Below are positions 33,588 to 45,430 of a stretch of 64,000 bases of DNA, one piece after another; positions within the stretch are counted from its first letter, which is position 1; each line of letters starts with the position of its first letter. The stretch lies in NCBI RefSeq assembly GCF_947623445.1, contig NC_135241.1, positions 24,058,501 to 24,122,500 on the forward strand, read 5' to 3'. The stretch is from Clavelina lepadiformis. Its lineage: Eukaryota > Chordata > Ascidiacea > Aplousobranchia > Clavelinidae. Below the pieces are notes generated by a model. It worked only from the letters and a program-made list of their open reading frames with translations. It was not told where the DNA came from and did no database searches. The translations under genes and the position numbers were made by a program.

Positions 33588-34080
33588 TCTTTCCCAGTTC
33601 ATTTGCGACCGCAGCCGCGACTGCCACCCCTTCGTTTTTGGGATCTCGTTCGCGAAGTAAATTGCCGGTCGGTCCCAAGGTCCGGGTGTCCATTGCAGCG
33701 CTTTGAAGAAGTTGCTGTATGTCAACAGTACTGGGGACGTTGGGACCCAGCATTTGGATTTTCGTTTCCTTCACAGACTTGCACAAAACCTGTGAACTTT
33801 CAAGCAATTTTGAATAGGCTGCTTCTGATTCCTTGGTGGTCTTTCTCAATTCGTGCTGGAAGTCCATCTTTTTTGCAATCTGGTAATTTATCTTGGCCAG
33901 TTTATCAGTTAGAAATCGAATATCGTTTTGAAGTTTTCGTTTCTCTGAATCCAAAGTTCGAATTTCGTCCGATAGCCGCCTGTCTTGGTCCTTCATTTGC
34001 CCAATGCATTTCAAAACTTCCAGTGCGTAGTTGTGGGCGTTATCCGCATTTATCAAGTTTTCTTTAGATCCCCCGTCCAT
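33583..34080 (-). CDS. SSNA1: SSNA1 (NA14) microtubule-associated coiled-coil protein, single exon
   Basis: I chose the start [13 protein letters not shown] at 34080; an upstream in-frame ATG at 34119 adds 13 residues but the family start is close to the later Met. Residues about 18-105 align with SSNA1. [20 protein letters not shown] corresponds to human [40 protein letters not shown] and [15 protein letters not shown] match EKQRLQNEVRQLTEKLARV and TEAAYLKILESSQTL. The whole is a single long coiled coil. Known role: self-assembling fibril protein at centrosomes, basal bodies and cilia that remodels and protects microtubules and binds spastin. The protein is about 165 aa against about 119 in human, the difference being a C-terminal tail ([16 protein letters not shown] onward, ending AVANELGKK). 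The AATAAA hexamer overlaps the stop codon. Confidence 0.92.
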   Translation of the reverse strand: [165 protein letters not shown]

Positions 34081-34119
34081 TCTGAAGAAGGTTGGCCGAC
34101 TAAAAATATTCTGTTTCAC

Positions 34120-37085
34120 ATCAGGCTTACGTTGTGTAAACTTACTAAATAACTAAAACTGCTGATAAGTTTTTAAATTTAGTAAATTTCAACTATGAAA
34201 CAGATTATTTTGTCTTTGTTACGTCATAGGGCTACCTTTTTCCAGTGTAAAAATACATATTTACTAATGACCTCGTGACTATCTGGACCGGAAAGAACTT
34301 TATAAGCGAAGTTCAAATCCAGCATGCAGCATTTTCTAGTGATATTGTCTGCAAGTTGAACTTGAGTGAACATTTTAACATCATTATGCTGTAACTGTAT
34401 GCATAAAGACCATACTTTTGTTTTCTGATATTCATTAACAGAGATATTTCTATCACATTCTGTGTTATTTCAAAGTTCTTTTGCAATAATAAACCGCACT
34501 TTATAGCATCGAGTTAAACTTGACCACAGCTGTCTTCTTCCCTTAGGACGGTATTAAGCGCCCACGTTCATTTCATCAAACGAGTAAAATAAAAATTTCC
34601 ACAAAATCAAAATTAGTAGAAAGGTCACCAAGAGATGACATAACACCAAGTCCCCGTATAGTTATGTGAAGAAAATACGAGAAATTTTTGCTGAGATCTG
34701 TCTATGCGTGATGAAATGGGATCTTCACTTATCCATTTACGAATTATAGCCTACCGTACTTCTTTTATTACATTCACACACATTGGGCTATCTTTATTTT
34801 TTAACAAATATGTTTGTGTATATAGGCTGCTTTCGGTAATAATTTCAGCAAGAATAGACATCATGTTAACAAAAGCAGGTACTCCATTTTATTTTTTTGT
34901 CTCTATAAGTATAATTTAACATAAGTAATTCAATGTTTTTAATATTACCATAGGTAAATCTTTATCCCGTAACCTATTTTAAAATTTTCATAATTTTCGA
35001 TCAAAAACTTAATGTATTTCTGACTCTAAATTGGTGAACGTTATGCAAAGATTATTTGTGAGTGTTTTATTAGAATTAGAACATAATATTCCAAGTTATG
35101 TGATCGATAGTCTACAGCAAATTTTGAATTAAAACATATACTGCTGAAATTGGCTAAAACATTCATGGGTTTGTTTTTGAACGAAAGGTTTTTTCCAGCT
35201 TTGGTTTTCTTGCAGAATGTCCAATGTTAGATCAAGATGTTAGTAGAAGTCTGAACAAAATCGATCATGAAAATGTAAACATTTACTTGACACACATTTA
35301 TTAGCTTAATAAAAGACAATCAAAGTCAAAATATTAAATGACGTAACAAATCAATTCACAGCAAACATGTTACTGTAATATAAACATGTAATTAAAAGGT
35401 GCATCACAAAATTTAAAGCGACTTTATCAAACATTTGGGAAAACCCCGATGTGGCAAGTGAAGGCAAGGACAAAATAGAACTGGTTTCCATCCGAAGGTA
35501 AATAGCTGAAACAACGATCGTGTTTTTAAACCGCAAAAGACTACTCATTACGTGGTGGAGTGTTTTCACAATGTATGCTCAGCCGTTTAAAGTTAAACAT
35601 GGAAGGCCATCAAACGACCTATATCCATTCAAATATCTTAAGGATCACGTGCTTGGTCTGTATCTCAACAACTTTAGTACCCATTAATCACTTAAACAAT
35701 TTAAGTACCAAAGTAAAAAGCAGCTTAACATTAGGAAAGTCTTACAGTTTGACTTGGTGTGGAACTGAAGTCAGTTTTAACTTATTTTAAAGTTCTTGGT
35801 AAAACCGTGCATGTTTACAAAATCCTGCGAAAAGGGATGTGACGTTACTATGGTGTTTAAGCACATTCAGTTATTAACCAATTGCGAAGCATACCTGTTG
35901 GAAAATTTGTTAATATGAAATTTGTGAGCGTTTATATTCAAATAAGTGTGGTAAGTACCGGCACGGTTGCTTTAGATTTAGACCTACATAGGTAGACTAG
36001 ATGTAGGTAGGAACTTGAGTAGGAACTTGAACTTGATTTATTTCCAGGTTTATCTTTCAATAAATTCCAAAAACGCAAACACATAGAGCCTAGAAAAATT
36101 GTTAATACGTTGTTTAAAAGTAGCCTATAGTCTTTATTAAGTGTTTATGTTACATGTTTTACGTTTAACCCTATTTACACTAGGTGTGACTTCTCCTGCA
36201 CACAGTCACAGCAAAACGTGGCGTAAAGTTGCATTGTTTGCTGTAGAAACATGAAACTTGGTGACTTTTCCTAAAAAATGTTCAGCTACCTGTCCATGTT
36301 TGCTCCATAAAGTTGGATTTTTTAATTTTGAGATATTGTCATATTTTCATAATTTTGCTCGATCGTTTAATCATTTACGCACCAGTAACTCGACTAACTA
36401 TTCTCTTGTGTTCTCTTCTCGCGGTCAGCTTGTTTTCCGCACGCCGCTTCGCGGTGTAACAAGAAAAACTTCCAGAAATGTATCACTTGTAGAAATACTA
36501 ATTTAATTAACACTAAATGCACTTTCTTTAGTTTTACAATTATGATGTATACATGAAGCCAGATGTTTTTGCTACTAACCTGTAAAAATCCGATCAGTTT
36601 ACGACGTATAGTTTTCTAGTAATTAACAATTGAAAATTTGTGTGCAGTGTCGGCCACACCTAGTTAAAATAGTAATGTTGCCAGTCCGGTTTGGATAGGG
36701 TTAAATGGTTGCGTTATTTATGTTGATAATGTAAACTCATAAAAAGTAAAACTAAATACGACAACAAAATTTATAATAGGCTACTATAACAACTTCTCAA
36801 ACAACTTGAAGTCTACTACTGTGAAGTCATCTAAGTTACAAAGGAAACGGTTTTGTCAATAACTCGTTATCAAATTACCAACATTTGGTTCTTTTTTTGG
36901 AACAAGAATATTTTTATCCATATTTAAACCAACTAACTAATTTGAAATATGCTGATTACACAGCTCTGTTAGAAGAAAGCAAAGAGAAAATTTAAAAATA
37001 ATTCTTAAAGTTGTAACTAACACTATAAAAATTATAGTATGACATGAAAACGAATATTAAAAAGGAAAGAATATGCCAATTCTAG
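34120..37085. other. Intergenic, no gene recognised
   Basis: About 3 kb of AT-rich DNA upstream of SSNA1. Short ORFs (for example 35560-35790, 36258-36506) have no domain, splice context or conservation that I can recognise. Confidence 0.4.
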
Positions 37086-37695
37086 AATAGAGCAAAAAAC
37101 CTTAAAAGTCAAGATACAGGAGATGGTGAAGTTATAAAACAAGTAAAAGATTTTGTGTGATTTGGCCAAACAGCTGTAGATGATGGAAAATATGACCAGG
37201 GAATTTCTAAGAGCATTTAACAATGTGAGAAAGATTTTATTATGAAGCAGCATTAGCTTTGAAACCAAAAAGAATAATCAAATGTTACACAATAGCATGC
37301 ACTATTATGTGGGCTTTAGAATGTAAATTTAAGAAATTATTGGCTGTTGAGCTACTTGTAGAAAAACGTTGAATAATTTTATGGACACAGATAATTAAAA
37401 ATGAACAATTGCAAAAAAGTTGAATTGAAAGACAAATATAGTTCCAGCAATTTAGAACACTATGCAGGAAACCGTAACCGTTTTAACGTATAATAAGGAA
37501 AGAAAGCATAAATGAGTCTATAAGAGGTAATAGTTTAATAAAATGACAAGGAAATAGAAAACGCAGATCAAAGGCTTGATGGACTGATGATGAGAAGGAC
37601 TGCACTGGAACATTCAAACACGACGAAGTGAATAGCACCACACAGAGCGGACATGTATAGAAGACTTTAAATAATCGACCTTGAATGTAAAGCCG
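37086..37695 (+). mobile_element. Degenerate LINE reverse transcriptase 3' relic
   Basis: Broken frames spell the C-terminal part of a non-LTR retrotransposon ORF2. VIKQVKDF near 37132 is followed by DDGKYDQ near 37180, SKSI/NNVRKIL near 37210 and KPKRIIKCYT near 37265. SIRGNSLIK, then KRRSKA, WTDDEKDCTG and FKHDEVNSTTQ, follow at 37520-37640. This is the order of the familiar VK.F.YLG..V..DGK...EI..RI ... KKRIIK....SV..YG ... GKR.RGRP...W.DDIK.WTG region. Many frameshifts and stops. It ends about 290 bp before the plus-strand TRPC start codon. Confidence 0.7.
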
Positions 37696-37983
37696 GTACT
37701 AAATAATGAGGATAAAAAATGATTTTTTTTTTATCAGAAATAAATTGAAATGACATCGGTTCACTTTTAGTCGCTAAACTCTAACGCAAACGTTGTAAGC
37801 TTTTTTATCTCTTTGTTGTTTTCATTAAGATTTAACAAAAGTCATGAATACATCACTAGGCGATTACCTCATGGCTGTAGCAACAAAGCAATACGTCATT
37901 TTGTGGATGTGACGCTGCAAAGATTGCTCGCGTGGATACAAAGAGGGTAATCGAGATAAGATTGAAATAAAGAAACAAACAAC

Positions 37984-40900
37984 ATGAGTGACAACGGCAC
38001 AGGATGTGACAATATTGGTAAATGAAACGTTATCTTTTTAATTTATTTCATTTGCTTAAGAGCGGGTCTACTTGTTGACAATGAAATTAATACAATGGTG
38101 TAATATATAAATCAAAGAAATTGATTCGAAAGGCATAATGAACGAATTGACACAATGCCAATATAAATCAATCAGCTTATAGGTTAGCGTTGATTAATGT
38201 TGCTCTTATAAAATTAATGCGACTTCTGAAGCTGACTTAGACCTATAATCTTACAATATATGCTAGATTAAATATTTGTAAAGGATGATACTTGTTATGC
38301 GAACACAAAGTTTATTGGCTTAAAAATGTTCGATAAATATTTGTATGTCTGTTGGTTTTGTGCAACTAATATTGCCAATAATCATGTGATGTGTGTCTTA
38401 CAATTTTACCACAAATGCGCAACATACTTTAGAAGATTGCTGCGCAAATGACAACAACAATCGAAAGGAAACAGTAGCAGTAGAGAGTTCCAGTAACAAC
38501 AACACGGAACTCTCCGAATTGATTAAGTAAAATTGCCTATTTTTTATTTATTTTGTTCTTTTAATAACGTGATGGCGTGATGAAGTGAAATATAAACGTG
38601 GTATGTTTTAACGAGGCTTATTTTGCAAGAGGTCTGGACATATCTTGCTAAGATCTAAATTACATGTTTGACCATTTGACCATTGTTTGACCATGTTTGA
38701 CATGTTTGACCATTCTGTGTTTTGCGTGTCTGAAAACAGGCACAAAACTTATGATATGTAAAAACACTTATGTAAAAAGTAAATATTTGTCCTAAGTAAT
38801 TTACATAAATGCCATTAAAATTAATCAAAAAATTAAATAATTAAAAAAACAAAAGAATAAACGCATTTTGCAAAGGAACCTCCGGGATGAAATCTCAAAC
38901 GGAGACAAAACAAAGTGTGAAGAATTGCTCTCGAAAGAAGTAAGTCCCAGTTTAAAAAAGTTCCTACTTTAGTGCCCCAGTATATTCCAAAGTATCCTAC
39001 ATACCGGTCACCACATTGATGATTATGACGTTTATCTTTGTCCTTGCAGGTGCAACTCAGCGTTCATTCGTTTCGCAAGATGTCCAAAGACGAAAACAAC
39101 CGAGATAAACAACATCACAGAATGATATTCGAAACTCAGCCGGATGCAACAAACGGTTTTCATGTATTAAAGTTGTATATTGTGCGAGAGAGCGCACAGG
39201 AAACGTCGTTTAATGCACAGCGATATTCTATAAATCCTAACTTCAATAGAATTTATTATAACATTAACAACTTGCGACATGTTAAGTTGATTTTCGTCGA
39301 TTTCAGGAAAAAACTTATTTCCCTTTTCCGGATATTGATCAAGACTTGTTGGACCAACTGGAAAACATATTTAGAAATGACGACTTGACAAAAGAAATTC
39401 AAAATCCAAATACATTCACTATAGGCACCGCAGTAATGGTGATGGCTGCAACATTGGAAAAACATAATTTGTTGGAAAAACTTTATGCCAATGGACACAG
39501 ATTACAAGTATGATTGCTGCACTTAATTTTGTAAAAATAAAAACTTGAAAAAAAACAGAAAGAACATTCCCGTGCAGATATTTCAGAATGATGTGACTTA
39601 AAGTGAAGCATATAAAGGATTTTTTACAAGAGTTGAAAGAGATTGTTGTCCATTTATATCTACAGGAAGCCAACCTGCGAGGAATGGAAACAGTTTGGGA
39701 ATATGCTAACATTTGGAAAGCAGTTTGGATAGTAAAAACAAGCCCTGCTTACATCAGAATGATAAGCAAGGTAAGGTTAATATGGGCCTATACGAGAAAC
39801 TTTAACGCAAATAATTTCTCTGCATCTGGATCTGTGAATGGTTTTTATTAGAGTTACTAAATTAAAAAAATACTGTTTACTGTGTTTACAAAAAGCTTTT
39901 TTTATTTGCCCTGTTGAAAATAAGAAACATTTTGCTTATACAGTGGAATACTGCCGTTAGAAAAGCAGGACACGGTCGTTCAATCATAAAGTCCAAAAAC
40001 ATTTCTATTCTAAATTTGTCAAAAAAACTAAGCATAATTTTGTTTTAGAAGCAAGGTAATCTTGAACTGCAGGTCTGCATGGATCAAATCAAAAATTTGA
40101 GAAAAAATGCCAAACTCAGACATGAATTCAGTGACTTTTGCAAATTAATGGAAAAACAATTGGAAGACTACATGTGTTCTTTACTAGATAGGGTACAAAC
40201 TACTTGACATAAATTGTGAATATAATGTCATTATAAGATTTATTGATATAACATAAAAATATATTAAGCTCTTCGTAAAAAGATCTAACTAACTATCTAA
40301 TGTCATTTATATTTAAGATAGAACTTTTTTTGTTATCATTTTTTTGTCCTTTGCAACTAAATTTCAACAAGTAAATATGCTACCTTCGGACACTGCAGAT
40401 CCAATCAACAAAACAACTTGCAGAGTTGTTCGGGTTTTCCGTCGCATTAGAAACAGCAAAAGTAAGAAGTCAAGCAACAAACGACGAAAACCCCAAAGCA
40501 AATTGGATTCAACCACCTTTAACTAGAAATTACTTTCCCACCAAATTAGAACTCCTTGAGGAGGCGTGCGAACTGCATTTGGTGGACATCGTGACACATC
40601 ACAATACGCAGGTAAATTAAAACAATATTCTAACTCTAAAATATTTATCGCCCGAGTGATGTCTGTTATTTTTCAACTGTAGCTGGCTTTGGGATATATT
40701 AGATATCGTAATTTTCCGAGACTTTGGGCGTCGAAGGTTCATGGAAAACCACTCGGATGGAAACTAATCGGATTACTTTTTCCAGTGTTGTCACTTTTCT
40801 ACATCATTGCTCCACAAACAAACATTGGAGGTTTGTTTGTGTTTGTTTGTTTATTTATCTATTTTTTTGTCTTTTTGAACTTCTTCTAAAAAGTATAACA

Positions 40901-42819
40901 ATATATTTAAGTACAAGAGTTTTTAGCCGTTGCTATGTATCATATTATTCTCCACATCATTTACATTTATTTTTACAACAATTTTCGTTTATTAAAGGGA
41001 TTATCAGCCAGCCGAATGTGTTGTACGAGTGCCATCTGGCGTCTGATGTTACATTTATTGGAATTTTGGTCACAAATGTTGTCACAAAATCAGCAGCCTT
41101 TGAATACTTAGGTACATTCAAAATCGATTTTAGATGTGCTTTGCATATAACTGTTACAATTTTTTTTCAAATATCACCTCTTTGCTTGTACAAAATCAAT
41201 GTGTTTGTGTGTTTATTGTTAGTTTCAATAGAAAACGCCGTGAAAGGAATTATTTAATCAATCACTTCCCCACCCCAGCCAGTCGATCTATATACAGGCT
41301 ACTTTAATCTCTACCCATTATAGTCCTCTGATTAAATTTACACTAAAGTATATAATGCGGCTGCAATTTTAGTGACAAGAACATGTCAATCGATTTGCAA
41401 ACGCCAACCTATATTCTTACATTATTGATCATTCGAAGTGCATGTTTTGCTGTATTTTCTAAGTATGCGTTATTACATTATTACCACACCACTTTTCAAA
41501 CACTCTATTTAGTAAATAAACCATTCAAATTTGTTGCACAAAACATTTCATACTTCAATGAAAAAGGGGATCTTTACAAAACAAGTAACTTGCATTTACT
41601 TTTATTTTGGATTTTAAGCTCACATTGAAGTGATACCATTTTATGGCAGGTGCTTCACCGACTTTGTGGGAGTGGCTCGCATTGTCTTGGATTGTTGGAA
41701 AATGGGTTCAGGAAATTGAAGAATTCTTTAAACGCGGTCCGAGAAGGTATTTTGGTGATTGGTGGAACTACAATGATCTACTGCAACTGGTATTCTTCAC
41801 TATATGCATTATATTGAGGTAATATTTACCGAGCAGAGCATTGCAAAGGTAAATATCGATCACTGGTTCAATATCCAGCCATAGCAACGTAAGATGCTGT
41901 TAAGCAAGACAAATAAATCCTTTCAGCAAACTAAAAATATAATTCACATACAAATATCCTTAAGGCAAACATATCAATATGCATTTTGCATTTCATCAGG
42001 GTAATTGATTACGTGAAGTATGGCAATGTACCGGCAGATGAAAGAATCTTTCGACCCGGTTGGAGCGCATCTGAACCAAGACTAATCTCATCAGGGATAA
42101 TGGCTTGCGTTTATGTTTTCGTGTCGCTCAGGTTACTCGGCCTGATCAAAATCCATCGAGTCCTCGGTCCACTTCAGGTTTCCTTGGCTCGGATGTTGAT
42201 CGATGTCATCCAGTTTCTACTCATCTTTGCTCTGGTCATCTTTCCATTTAGTCTCGGGATGACCGAAATTTTCTGGTATCATGAAACCCCTCAATGGAAG
42301 GATACCTTCTGTGGACAAACTGAGAACGGCACATCCTGCAGCAGTGACGTCTATTTCGGAAATTTGCCAAAATCGCTTTTGGATCTTTTCTGGACGCTTT
42401 TTGGCTACGTCGACCCCTACCAAATTGCCTTGGAGCAGCAAACTTTTGTCCAAGTGGTTGGAATTGCTCTCCTGGCCATTTACCACGTGATCGCCATCAT
42501 CATTATACTCAACATGCTCATTGCGATGATGAGTAAGTCGTACGAGGACACCAGCGAGAAGGAGGAAAAGGAATGGAAGTTTTCTCGGACTGTTACCTGG
42601 ATCCACTTCATACGACGGGATGTCACTCGTCCGCCCCCCATGAATCTTATCCCTTCGCCTTGGTTAGTTGCAAAATATGCAAAAAAAATTCGTGAACGTT
42701 TTCAAAAAGATACTAATAATAGAAATATTAATGATAATAGCAACGAAATTCAAAACCCAAATGAAAGTGTAGCAGGCAGCAAAACAAAGGAAGACCAACA
42801 TGAGAGCTCTCCTTGTTGA
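37984..42819 (+). CDS. TRPC-type cation channel, 12 exons, about 739 aa
   Basis: Exons: 37984-38017, 38433-38526, 38876-38939, 39050-39163 (3' end uncertain), 39307-39507, 39666-39770, 40049-40192, 40399-40611, 40683-40830, 40998-41111, 41650-41818, 42000-42819. The N terminus is poly-Asn/Ser, then ankyrin-like segments (FTIGTAVMVMAATLEKHNLL), a linker with SPAYIRM, and six membrane segments. The S4-S5 region is IHRVLGPLQVSLARM, the pore LFWTLFGYVDPYQ, S6 AIIIILNMLIAMMSKSYE, followed by the TRP box EWKFSR and the RPPPMNLIPSPW motif of TRPC channels. Family role: non-selective calcium-permeable channel gated downstream of phospholipase C. The ankyrin exons 3-4 are much less similar to the minus-strand paralogue than the rest. 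Two AATAAA hexamers are at 42915 and 43027. Confidence 0.9.
38661..38716 (+). repeat. Local tandem repeat in TRPC intron 2
   Basis: Five or so imperfect units of TGTTTGACCAT, some shortened to TTTGACAT or TTTGACCAT. Confidence 0.7.
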
Positions 42820-42914
42820 GAAATTAATTGTTCCAATTTATAGAAATTGTCTGATTTAAACATCCTTTTGTACAGAATATATAATTATTAAATTATTTTT
42901 AATTATCCAATAAT

Positions 42915-43032
42915 AATAAATACCATTTGAATTGTATAACTATAAGTGATGATGATATGTTTTATGACGTAATGTAGTACAGTAGATGTGATTAGAAAAT
43001 GCGTTATTTAATTCCAACAAAGGTTAAATAAA
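42915..43032 (+). terminator. Polyadenylation signals of plus-strand TRPC
   Basis: AATAAA at 42915-42920 and 43027-43032, about 95 and 210 bp after the stop codon. Confidence 0.5.
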
Positions 43033-45430
43033 AATTGGCCAAAGATCACTAAATTTGTTCAAGTCATTGTTTTGTGTTATTAAATTCTATTAATTTGTAT
43101 AAACATTGTGTTATCACTTTTACTTTTGAATCGAATACGTTTTGTAGCATAATTGTCGCGTTGCTGTTGCACAAACGCTATCTTTCATACCGTAGTGTTG
43201 CCCGCTTGTGAGTATTCCAATGTTTTTCGTGTGTTCTCCAATGGAATGTGTAGATAGCTTTACACAAACATAATCCCACTTCAGAAGGATTGCCAGCAAA
43301 ATTAAGTCTTAATCAGCAACGTTGGGATAATTTTGTGATATTGTGCGTTTGGAAAGTACAGTAGTGTTGAATAAATTTTCTTTATTATTCGAAGCTTTGA
43401 TTATTCTGTTGTTGGGATTAAGCAAGCATTTGGGCACCAAATTAAGCCAAGATTATCCTGAAACGAGCGAAAATATCACATCAGCATATATCAGCATACA
43501 AATAAAATTGACCTTTATGCGTTCCGTTTGAGTAGGTTATTTGCATATAACATTGCATGAACTATAGTGATGATGACTATTGAGTTATTACCAGTTAATA
43601 TAATTGACTGGATTCACTTTACAAGTTTACAAGATGAAAGTTCATTCGGCCGCTGTCAAAGAACCTCGACACTGCTCCCTGCAAATATGTAAAAAGGTTT
43701 GTCTTGGCAAGAATCGATCCGAAACGGACGGAAAGAAAATCAAAATAAAAAGTAAGCAACGAAATGGCCAACGACGTAAGAGCTTCCATTCAAATATGAA
43801 ATATTCCATCAAATATGAAAACCTTCCATTCAAAATAACATGACCAAATTAGTGGAAATTGTCAGACGTAAGGATTGCTGCGCACATAATGCTAGTGATT
43901 TATAGTGATAACTGATAAGTTTATAGTTTCTGTTTGTTGGGTATGTTTTCGTGCATTTCATACATTGTGAAAATACAATTTCTATGTCCAAAGGGTGTTA
44001 AGTGACGCAACTGAGAGGCATTGTCTTCCAGCTATTGTTTGCGTGTGCGCGCGCACTATAGCTAGCGCATGGCATAAGCATAATACAGATTGAGTTTGCT
44101 GCGATATTTCTGATTATTCAACACAGATCTTCTTTTAGTAATTCCAGGTGATAATGTGTTTAGAGTGTAGACGTTGCCTGGATTAGACGTAGTTAAAACA
44201 ACTTTCAATCAAGGAAAAGGACATAGAGGAAAAGAACAGCAGTTATAACAACTGCCACCAATTGTGTTAAAACTGGGATCTATCAAAGACTTTTTTAGCC
44301 AATGCGTGAGTGTACGATTTCAAGTTGACAGCATTTATAAGGCATGTTGCCTAACAACGCTTGTATTAAATGCGTATTCCGCATTTCGTATGAACAACAG
44401 GATCGCGAAAACACGTGCTATAGCTTTTGTGTGCATTTTTGACGTCATGCTTTAGTGTGAGACCCGCTAACACGATCCTTGGACAACTCACTACTGCGTC
44501 ATGCATCATGTTGTTATCTTATTATAAACAAATTGATACGAAGGTTAAGCGAAACGGCGTATATGCAAATCACGTTGGAAGATAACTTTCAAAAACGTTG
44601 TAGCATTTAAAATAAATGTGTATTGAAGTTATCCTTTACAAAATTATAGAATAAATACACAATTCAAACCTTCAATTACTATGCAACAACTTTTCTATCG
44701 CTATTGGGATCACGTAATTACAGTGTTTTACTAAAATCACGTACAGTATTTCCGTAGAAACAGCAGTGATTTCAAATATACTAAATCAAAACGTTAGACA
44801 TCACAGCATGATTTTCAGCGTGAGTTTGCGGAAGTTGATGTCATTTTGGCTGACCGTTCATACGTAGTTGCCAAAGACCGAGTTATGGCCAATGGTAAGT
44901 GCTATGCTTTTAATCTAGTTGTAATCATGGGTAAGTTGTTAAGTATGGACGACTAGGCACTGCATAGTCAGAGGAAAGTAAGTGATTACATTTATCAACC
45001 GAGTATTGAGCATAGTAAATTTTTGAATCAGTAAAAGTTAGATTTTTATGATTGTTTGCAAGAAGCTGAACAACTGAAGTGCATAAAAGTAATCAAAATT
45101 GCAAATGACGACAAAGAATATTTATTTCGTTTCTAATGAACAAGAATTAAACACAAGAGTAAAAAAGAATGTTGAAAGCTTTGCATCATTATTCTCTCCA
45201 TGTAAAGTGGTGCTTATTGAAAAAATTTATTCTACTTGACTTATTGTGAATTAGTTGGTCGACTCGGTGTATTGTTAAGAATTCCGATTAGGTTAAATTC
45301 AGAGTTAACTATAAGAAAATTGAGAACGTAGAAGTGAAAGTAAAACGATGCTTTATTGGGAATTTTTTAATGTACAGATGATTCAGTTTTATGACATGAA
45401 TACGAACTTGCAATTCCTGCAAAAATTATA
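43033..45430. other. Intergenic between TRPC and the TIR cluster
   Basis: No supported gene. 44047-44057 has a short GTGTGCGCGCGC alternating purine-pyrimidine run. One possible stray exon at 44783-44893 is discussed under rejected items. The promoter of TIR gene 1 must lie in the right part, with no clear TATA box. Confidence 0.4.

Noticed and set aside
44783-44893. Possible stray exon with DVILADRSYVVAKDRVMAN before a GTAAGT donor
   Set aside because: A weak resemblance to the VVADRE segment of diphthine synthase (DPH5) was noticed, but no neighbouring exons of such a gene could be found on this strand, so it cannot be supported.
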